A DNA stretch of 64,000 nucleotides, taken from contig JARFIW010000905.1 in the NCBI GenBank assembly GCA_036346225.1, forward strand, positions 744,001 to 808,000, read 5' to 3'. The position numbers and the translations under genes were made by a program. Below, one piece after another: positions 56,245 to 64,000 of this stretch; within the stretch, counting starts at the first letter, position 1, and every line of letters starts with the position of its first letter. Under the pieces are notes generated by a model. It was not told the DNA's origin and did not search any database. It saw only the letters and a list, made by a program, of their open reading frames with translations. This stretch comes from Platerodrilus igneus (lineage: Eukaryota; Arthropoda; Insecta; Coleoptera; Lycidae).

Positions 56245-57171
56245 TTAAATTGGTTCTGTCTTGTATGTTAATCTTAAGAGTCTGATCTGTTCTAAAAATG
56301 TCAAATGTAATCGTTTAATTAATCCGTTTGATTCCGGATGATTTTTTGTAATGAAATGAATTTTTATTTTATGAAGTTCCAGGGTATTCTGTATAGTCTC
56401 GTTGATTAATTCACTTTCATTATTTAAGGTTGTTGATCCAGGCGAACCGTATAATGTAAAGTACTGTAAAAAATATTGAGTCACATAAATATTATTTTTA
56501 AAGTAATGGATATCGCTTGTGCTACCTTTTTGAATGCGTCTACAATTGATAAAAAGTTCTGAGCTTCTAATACCAAAGTGTCTGCATGTAATTTTTGAAA
56601 AGGTTTGTCGGGTGTTTTAGTTAACATTAAGCGTACCTTAGATGGTGATCTATCGTATTTTGCTCTGTCACATAGTTCGTAATTGTTAATAAAATCTACC
56701 GTTTATTCTTCGATGTCCTTAAAATATATTTCTTCATTAATTCTTTTATGGGTTCGTTTATTTCACGTTGATTTGTCTTACCTTCGTGTTGGCTGCGAAT
56801 TATGTCGTTTATTCTATCTGGGCCGTCCAAAGTAATTAGTTTTCATGTGCATCTGATAACCTATGGTCTTGAGTTATTAAATAATCGGATGTATAATTCT
56901 GAAAATCTCTGGTTCAGATGATCTGTTGTGAAATAAAAGTAAAAACGTTTTTCCTCCGGAGTATATTCTTTTATAATTTTAATTATTTGATCCTTGTTGT
57001 CACTTTCGTTATTTGAATGTGATGTATTTTCCTATTGTTTGTTTTTGTGTATTTTACCGATTCAGGGTTGGTTAGGACTTCCGTAATTATAAATTGGTAT
57101 AGTTTTGTATCTATGGTTTCGTTTAGAACTTTAATTACGATTTTCCGTTTGTCGTTTTGAGTTGAATGTAT
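56245..57171 (-). pseudogene. pol: Integrase-region fragment of the errantivirus-like remnant
   Basis: A linker segment (IHSTQNDKRKIVIKVLN) lies near 57170-56985. Then come an HxxxK-type zinc-region scrap (SQHEGKTNQREINE, about 56770), HADTLVLEAQNF (first Asp region, about 56590), and FTLYGSPGSTTLNNESELIN with ITKNHPESNGLIKRLHLTFL (56450-56300). In the last, the catalytic Asp and Glu seem altered (LNNESE, IKRLH). Multiple stops and frameshifts. Family: Gypsy-type with env. Confidence 0.65.
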
Positions 57172-59014
57172 TGTAGCAATTTTATTTTCCACCTAATATA
57201 TATATCTGTATAATCAATCCTTTTATTAAATATTAAATAATATAATACATTATAATGTTATCCAATCCACTTAATTTAATAACACCGATTGTCCAATAAA
57301 GAACTAGTATTTAGTTCATGTTAAAAGTTAAATTCTACGGAGACAATATAAAAGCTTTTGTTTGGTATCCTTCTTAAAGCCCCCTCTACTCAATAAATGC
57401 AAGGTAACTTTGTTACTGGGCAGCAACAAGCTCGGCCGGCACTTCTAACACAGCTGGGGTTTAAGCAGGTCGAAAGTTGTTCTTAGGAGCGATGTCCGTC
57501 ATTGATTTTTGCTGTTGGAAGCGTGCACGATGGAAGATTGCACGTGTATGCTATCTTCATAAATTGTTTTGGATGGTCCATTTTGTGTTGAAACCAGTCG
57601 TGAAGAACGATGAAGTTTTGTTAAAAAGACCATTAGGAACAGTAAGTGAATTTGTTTCTATAACAATATTAATTAAAATTTTCAGTGTAACTTTGGGAAT
57701 AATTTATTTTAAAATATATTGCAACGTAAATTATAAATAAGCACTTTTCTGAATGGTATTCATGCGAAAATTAAATGAAAACAATTCTATTCTTGTATAA
57801 TATGGAATCACATTTATAATTTATTCAAGTTAATTACAAACAACATTTGCTTTCTTGTGGTGTGAATTACGCCTGGAACATCTGTAAATTGAAACGCAGA
57901 TAATGGAAGCCAAGTAACGTGTTTTTCAGTATGCAGCGCAGCTGTTTGTTTGGAATGGAATTTTCCGTTGTTAATACATACGTCAGCTTTCAAGCAAGTA
58001 TTTAGGTGCAATTTGGAGTTCTGGTATGTACAAAATTTATGTTCGTATGTTGTTTGAACTGTCGACGTAGTAACCAGATAAAATTTATTTTAACTGACTT
58101 GTGTTAACTTTGAACAGTTCAAGGACAGACCTCAATTATATTTTTCGTAGTCATACGATATGAATCTGTAATTTGTTCCTACAAATTCTTTTATTAACTC
58201 AATGAAACATCAGAAGATGTCACTACTAATTAGATAAAGTAAATTCTTCTAACTTTGAACCTTTAGAAATTAAATTTCTACATTTGATATTTTATGAACA
58301 ATTATCTGTAATTATTTACTGTGAAATTAAGGTAAATTTACCATAATTAACTCTTTTTATAAATAAGCAATTTTATGCTTTGTCAATCTGTTATATAAAC
58401 TTCATTAAATAGTAATTGGTACGGATATATTCAGTACCATTGTAATTAACTCTTCCTAATTTAAATTAACTTATAAAGGAAGACATATTTTTGTAAAAAT
58501 TACTTTATTGGATACTAAAAGAATAGATTCTTATTTTCGGACTAAAGACTATCTTTTATTTAAGAGGAATGAAAGTCGATTCTGATTGTATTTAATTATT
58601 TTTGAGTTTGAATGCACAAACAGTGCTTTTCTTTGTTTAATCTGTTCACAGGTGCAGTGCAGGATTGCTAAGGTCAAGGTCGAGCCATAAGGTAAGATAC
58701 TTTAAAGATTAGGAGGTCTTTAAAATTATATAGCGGTTATAGAAAAAAGGTTTCCGCATTAGCCTTGTACAAGGGACTTGTATTAGGTCTTCTCAGTATA
58801 AAAAAATACGGTGGCGCCTTATTTTTTTTATTAGTGGTTGCAATTACACCCCGACCCACAGCTCATTCTCTACCCAGAGCATATAGTTCGACTAGCCGCT
58901 TTGCCTTTGAGATTTCCTCAACTTAGAGCCACCTTCCATCTTAATTTGCCGTGGGCTCCATTTCTAATTACCGGATTTTCTCGTAAAACTAAATCGGAAT
59001 AGAAAAAGGCTACA
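57172..59014 (+). repeat. 5' LTR of element A2
   Basis: 1843 bp, TGTAGC...GCTACA, with perfect inverted ends TGTAG/CTACA. Confidence 0.9.
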
Positions 59015-59016
59015 AA

Positions 59017-59035
59017 TGGCGTCCAACGTGGGGCT
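59017..59035 (+). other. Primer binding site of A2, tRNA-Lys type
   Basis: TGGCGTCCAACGTGGGGCT; one mismatch to the tRNA-Lys complement over 19 bases. Confidence 0.85.
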
Positions 59036-59197
59036 TTGATTGCTGTACCAATTGTATAAACACATAAAGTATAGGCTTCGATTGACTTTGGTTGTTTACA
59101 CTTGTGATTCGTAACTCATTTACCCTCAGATTGGTTTAGTCTATTGATGTTGTTGTTTAATTGAGTTTAATTTGTAATTAGTTAGTTAGTCTATTCC

Positions 59198-59451
59198 ATG
59201 ATGGCTGAGACGTATCAAGTAGTTTATTTGCATAAAGATGAGTTGGATTATGAATTGAAAATTCGTGAAGTGTTAGCAGCAGACCGATGCAGGATAAGAG
59301 GAAAATGTTAGGCCGATTATTAGCCAAAGAAACAACATTACCTGATTTTATTTGTCAATTAGCTCTAACGGAAATTGATAGTATGTCAACATTAATAAAG
59401 TTGTGTAAGAAATTAGAAGAAGCTTTCTTACATGGAAAAATTGTTCGATAG
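59198..59451 (+). pseudogene. gag: gag stub of element A2
   Basis: Same N-terminal fragment and same deletion joint as in A1 (MMAETYQVVYLHKDELDYEL, frameshift, then LLAKETTLPDFI joined to LALTEIDSMSTLIKLCKKLE). Ends at a TAG at 59449-59451. Identical architecture in two independent insertions shows the joint was inherited from a common source element. Confidence 0.7.
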
Positions 59452-60224
59452 GAATATTATTGTTCTTTTAGTCGCAGCTTGTAGTATTTCAGTGAATAGT
59501 AATTCACAGTGTAGTTGATAGTAGTGATTTGTATTTAGGTTTTCTTCCATTTGTATTAGTTACAATAGTTGTTTGATAAATTTTTTTAGTAGAGATGATA
59601 GATGTTTATAATTTGGTACACTGGTTTTTACTGTCGGTAAACCATTTCAAGATTGCTCTTGTGCATGGGCACGTTTTGTTTTGATATGATTTATTTTGAT
59701 AGCAATTTTTGATTTATTTATATCCGCATTGCAACGCAGTATGTTAATTGGTTGTAAGTCTAAGTGAAACTTGTCGTCGTGGTTGGTCGGATTAGCAGTA
59801 TGTCAGTCTAGACGAGACTTAGGAAAAGTCGGTCGCTCAGCATTACATTAGTCTAAACGAGACTCGAGGTAAGTTGTCACTCTAGCAATTTTGGCATCAC
59901 TATTTTTGAGATTGGTGATGAGGTTATAATTTTTTGTTTATAAGTCTAGGTGAGACTCACAGAGGAGTTTGTCACCCTAGCAAGTTTATGCGTTGTGAAG
60001 TACTTTTGTCTATCTTGACAGTTTGATTATGAGTAGTGTAAGAGTGTACTAGAACATTGATTTATTGTTATCCTAGATGGAAGGTTGAGAGTAATTTAAA
60101 TTATAAATTTATTATGTTTAAAATTGTCATTGTCTGCGAATTTAAAAGAAAAGGTGTTCTTAAAGTTTGAAGTTCATTGGTTTAATGTTTGAAATCATGT
60201 TGATAATTTAGTTGAGATCAAGTT
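59452..60224 (+). repeat. Palindrome module of A2
   Basis: Non-coding. Palindromes at 59757-59771, 59805-59819, 59850-59864 and 59943-59957, with the same spacing as in A1 (48, 45, 93 bp). Confidence 0.75.
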
Positions 60225-61503
60225 AGATAATGTGGATCCTTGGTATGTGTCTCTTCGAAAAATTTTAGCTTTACCTGATGATTACCCACAATGGAAGGTA
60301 GAAGATAATTATGTATTTAAATTTCTTTCATCAAATTTACCACTCTCGTCGAATGTAAGGAATGGAAATATTTAGTCCCTAGATCACAGAAGGAAGAGGT
60401 TATTCGGATAAATCATGACCCTTTAGTGGCCGGTCATTTTGGTTTTTTTAAAACATTGGCACGCATACAAGAGAATTTTTATTGGCCAAAAATGCGTATT
60501 GATGTGTTGAAATTTTGTAAAAATTGTTTAACGTGTGGTGCACAGAAGGCATCGAATAGAGGACCCCTTGGTTTAATGGGAAAGGAAAAAGAAGTGAAGT
60601 TCCCCTTTCAGATTATCGCTATAGACCTCATGGGCTCATTTCCACGGTCCAAGGTTGGACACAAATGGTTATTAGTTATTGGTGATTGGTTCTCAAAATT
60701 CACGTTAATATTCCGTTACGTAGTGCAAAAGCGCATATAATAGAACGTGTATTGGAGGAAAAAGTTTTTTTAGTTTATGGCGTTCCCAAATATATTATTT
60801 GTGACAATGGCTCACAATTTAGTGGTAGAAATTTCAAGGCAGTATGTAAAAAATATGACGTTCAAAAAATTTGGTTTAATGCAGTTTACTCTCCCCAATG
60901 TAATTTTGTAGAGAGGATAAATAGAACAGTCGGAACAGCTATACGTTCGTATATTAAAGAACATGATACTTGGGACATAGAGTTACCCCAAATTCAGTAT
61001 GCGATTAATTCTGCAAAACATCATGCCACTGGTTATTCGCCAAATTTCTTATTTTTTGGTAGACATGTTCCTGTGTCTGGAAAATTTTTTATGGTCTTGA
61101 TGTGGAACCCTCAGTTGATATTGATTTTATTTCTAGTGATAGACCTTCGTATGTGTCAGATCATCAAGGACTATTTGATATTTTTATAGACGTACAGAAA
61201 AGGTTACATTTAGCTTACATGCAGTCTAGTAATTCATATAATTTAAGGAGACGTAACATTTCTTTCGAAGTAGGTGACAAAGTTTGGAGGTCAAATAAAG
61301 TTCTTTCGAAAGCAAGTGATAAGTTTACAGCTAAACTAGCGCCAAAATATGTTTTGAGCATTGTTAGAAAAAAGGTTTCGAATTTAATTTATGAATTGAT
61401 TAATGAAAATGGTTCAAGGGCAGGCAGATGGCATGTTAAGGACTTAAAACCTTATTCAGAGTTCAGTGGTGATATTGAAAAAGAGAACGTTTCTGAACAT
61501 TAA
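60225..61503 (+). pseudogene. pol: Integrase of element A2, few frameshifts
   Basis: Better preserved than in A1. Order: NVDPWYVSLRKIL; VEDNYVFKFLSSNLPLSSNV; a one-base deletion near 60360; then HHCC region INHDPLVAGHFGFF...CKNCLTC; IAIDLMGSFPRSKVGHKW (first Asp); ICDNGSQFSGRNFKAVCKKY (second Asp); VERINRTVGTAIRSY (Glu); C-terminus KLAPKYVLSIVRKKVSNLIY and AGRWHVKDLKPYSEF. Further frameshifts near 60710 and 61085-61100. Ends at a TAA at 61501-61503. All catalytic residues are present. Confidence 0.88.
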
Positions 61504-62581
61504 TTAGTGTTGTTGATATATTTAATGGTTGATAGTAGAAATTATTTCTGTTTTATCTTTTAGTAAAGGATTTAATTATTGTATTGGAATACTGTTTGGT
61601 AGTCTAAAAATTTTAGATGTTGGATAAGAAGTATAAAAAGAATTTTTGTAGTGCAGTAAGGTTGATACTAGACTGTGCTGATATTGTTAGTTGCAAGTTA
61701 TTCATTTGAGTCAAGATAAAAGTTACATGTTTCCGTTTGTCAAATGATTTCATTTGTCGTATGATTCTTTAGTTCAAGGTTATAAAGGAATGTTTAGGTA
61801 TTTTTATGATTAAAGTGTTTGATAAATAAAGTTGTATATATTTGGTTATTATTTTCTTTCGGATTTAAGATTAAGGTGTTTGATAATTAGAACGGGAATC
61901 AAGTAGTTTGAGTCCATATTAAATATTGGTTGGAGGTCAATATTGTTAGTAACTATGATAGTTATGTTTAATTATGAATATTGCGTGAGATAGCAATGTT
62001 CTATTTTGTTCATTCATGCGTGAGTGAGATTTGTGAGAAGTAAGACGTGGTGACGTTTTACTTGTCTCTTCTGGGAAAGAGATATTTCTACATTTTGGTT
62101 GCATATACATGCGGTAGATTGTTGAACGTTAGTGATTTCAAGACTTGTTTGCCGTTTTGAAGTTATGTTTAGAGTGGATCTCAAAAGTAGTGAGAGTCCT
62201 TTTCTTCTTTTGTAAATATGTAAATTACGGTTAATATAGTAAAATATGTTTGTCATGATAATTTGATATTTTCATTAAGGAATCATAATACGGCAGTATT
62301 ATATATTTTGTTGTTTAAGTTTCAGTATAAATGAGTGATATAATAACCCCGAATATGATTAAACGATAATGACACTCTACCGATTAAGACTTCCCGAATT
62401 TGTCCCCTTGTGGCGTATAGTACGCGTAGTTACTCGTCACTCATTTTCAAATATGTTGTATCTTAAGTGGTAATTTTGTTTTATTTTGTAAAATTAATAA
62501 TAATAAGTTGTGAATATGTAACAATAAATTCAAAAAAATTCTTCGTATTTATTCCAGAATTTTTCTCTTAGAAAGAGGCAG
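61504..62581 (+). other. 3' region and polypurine tract of A2
   Basis: Non-coding. One copy each of the 61-bp and 39-bp units that are multiplied in A1. It ends with AGAAAGAGGCAG before the LTR. Confidence 0.75.
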
Positions 62582-64000
62582 TGTAGCAATTTTATTTTCC
62601 ACCTAATATATATATCTGTATAATCAATCTTTTATTAAATATTAAATAATATAATACATTATAATGTTATCCAATCCACTTAATTTAATAACATCGATTG
62701 TCCAATAAAGAACTAGTATTTAGTTCATGTTAAAAGTTAAATTCTACGGAGACAATATAAAAGCTTTTGTTTGGTATCCTTCTTAAAGCCCCTCTACTCA
62801 ATAAATGCAAGGTAACTTTGTTACTGGGCAGCAACAAGCTCGGCCGGCACTTCTAACACAGCTGGGGTTTAAGCAGGTCGAAAGTTGTTCTTAGGAGCGA
62901 TGTCCGTCATTGATTTTGCTGTTGGAAGCGTGCACGATGGAAGATTGCACGTGTATGCTATCTTCATAAATTGTTTTGGATGGTCCATTTTGTGTTGAAA
63001 CCAGTCGTGAAGAACGATAAAGTTTTTGTTAAAAGACCATTAGGAACAGTAAGTGAATTTGTTTCTATAACAATATTAATTAAAATTTTCAGTGTAACTT
63101 TGGGAATAATTTATTTTAAAATATATTGCAACGTAAATTATAAATAAGCACTTTTCTGAATGGTATTCATGCGAAAATTAAATGAAAACAATTCTATTCT
63201 TGTATAATATGGAATCACATTTATAATTTATTCAAGTTAATTACAAACAACATTTGCTTTCTTGTGGTGTGAATTACGCCTGGAACATCTGTAAATTGAA
63301 ACGCAGATAATGGAAGCCAAGTGACGTGTTTTTCAGTATGCAGCGCAGCTGTTTGTTTGGAATGGAATTTTCCGTTGTTAATACATACGTCAGCTTTCAA
63401 GCAAGTATTTAGGTGCAATTTGGAGTTCTGGTATGTACAAAAAATTATGTTCGTATGTTGTTTGAACTGTCGACGTAGTAACGAGATAAAATTTATTTTA
63501 ACTGACTTGTGTTAACTTTGAACAGGTCAAGGACAGACCTCAATTATATTTTTCGTAGTCATACGATATGAATCTGTAATTTGTTCCTACAAATTCTTTT
63601 ATTAACTCAATGAAACATCAGAAGATGTCACTACTAATTAGATAAAGTAAATTCTCATAACTTTGAACCTTTAGAAATTAAATTTCTACATTGGATATTT
63701 TATGAACAATTATCTGTAATTATTTACTGTGAAATTAAGGTAAATTTACCATAATTAACTCTTTCTATAAATAAGCAATTTTATGCTTTGTCAATCTGTT
63801 ATATAAACTTCATTAAATAGTAATTGGTACGGATATATTCAGTACCATTGTAATCAACTCTTCCTAATTTAAATTAACTTATAAAGGAAGACATATTTTT
63901 TGTAAAAAATTACTTTATTGGATACTAAAAAGAATAGATTCTTATTTTCGGACTAAAGACTATCTTTTATTTAAGAGGAATGAAAGTCGATTCTGATTGT
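62582..64000 (+). repeat. 3' LTR of element A2, partial
   Basis: Begins TGTAGC; the first 1419 bp are in the window. It shares variants with the A2 5' LTR (for example ACTCAATAAATGCAAGGTAAC near 62797 and 57386) that differ from A1, confirming both are ends of one copy. Confidence 0.9.

Larger units (their letters stand above)
55260..57171 (-). mobile_element. Errantivirus-like (Gypsy with env) remnant
   Basis: A minus-strand remnant with integrase-region sequence at high coordinates and env sequence at low coordinates, in the normal pol-to-env order. It is truncated on the right by element A2 at 57172. No LTR of it was found. Frames are heavily broken. Confidence 0.65.
57172..64000 (+). mobile_element. 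Ty3/Gypsy-type LTR element A2 (runs off the window)
   Basis: Second copy of element A with the same layout as A1: LTR, tRNA-Lys primer site, gag stub, four palindromes, integrase, 3' region, second LTR. The left flank is GTAT (57168-57171), the same four bases as the A1 duplication; the right flank lies beyond the window. Expected end about 64424. Confidence 0.9.

Overview
The window is AT-rich eukaryotic DNA built almost entirely of nested transposable elements. A tRNA-Lys-type primer site in several Ty3/Gypsy elements, a Polinton/Maverick, a tRNA-derived SINE and an errantivirus-like pol-env remnant together point to an arthropod, probably an insect. That is an inference; no host gene here names a species.

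Layout. (1) 1-2.2 kb: a small two-exon minus-strand gene model and a coiled-coil coding remnant, both unrecognised. (2) About 2.2-37.1 kb: a decayed Polinton of roughly 12 kb once its insertions are removed. Its order is PolB (+), major capsid, second capsid-gene fragment, adenain-like protease and PLA2/hydrophobic capsid protein (all -), then packaging ATPase, a conserved structural protein, a small protein and chromodomain integrase (all +), then an unknown ORF (-). It is interrupted by three LTR elements. A1 (2896-10327) and B (13443-21809, itself hit by a SINE) lie inside PolB. D (24998-32650) lies between the capsid and ATPase genes. (3) 37.1-44.8 kb: LTR element C, in a TA microsatellite at the Polinton's right edge. 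(4) 44.8-52.9 kb: a tandem array of about 2.14-kb LTR-like units. (5) 52.9-57.2 kb: a TA-flanked MITE, a large palindrome, a short element with a hammerhead-ribozyme motif, and a minus-strand errantivirus-like remnant. (6) 57.2-64.0 kb: a second copy of the A element (A2), cut by the window end.

How the parts relate. A1, A2 and C belong to one LTR lineage. All lack protease, reverse transcriptase and RNase H: A keeps a gag stub plus integrase, C keeps gag only. Both families keep a non-coding module of four spaced 15-bp palindromes. D is also internally deleted, and its LTR contains an extra copy of an LTR end joined to a tRNA-Lys primer site. B is the only element here with a nearly complete gag-pol, and it has a canonical -1 frameshift site at the gag end. 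The Polinton is dead: PolB has stops, frameshifts and altered catalytic residues, and the protease, ATPase and integrase each carry stops or frameshifts. Single-base homopolymer differences are common between copies, so some frameshifts could be assembly errors.
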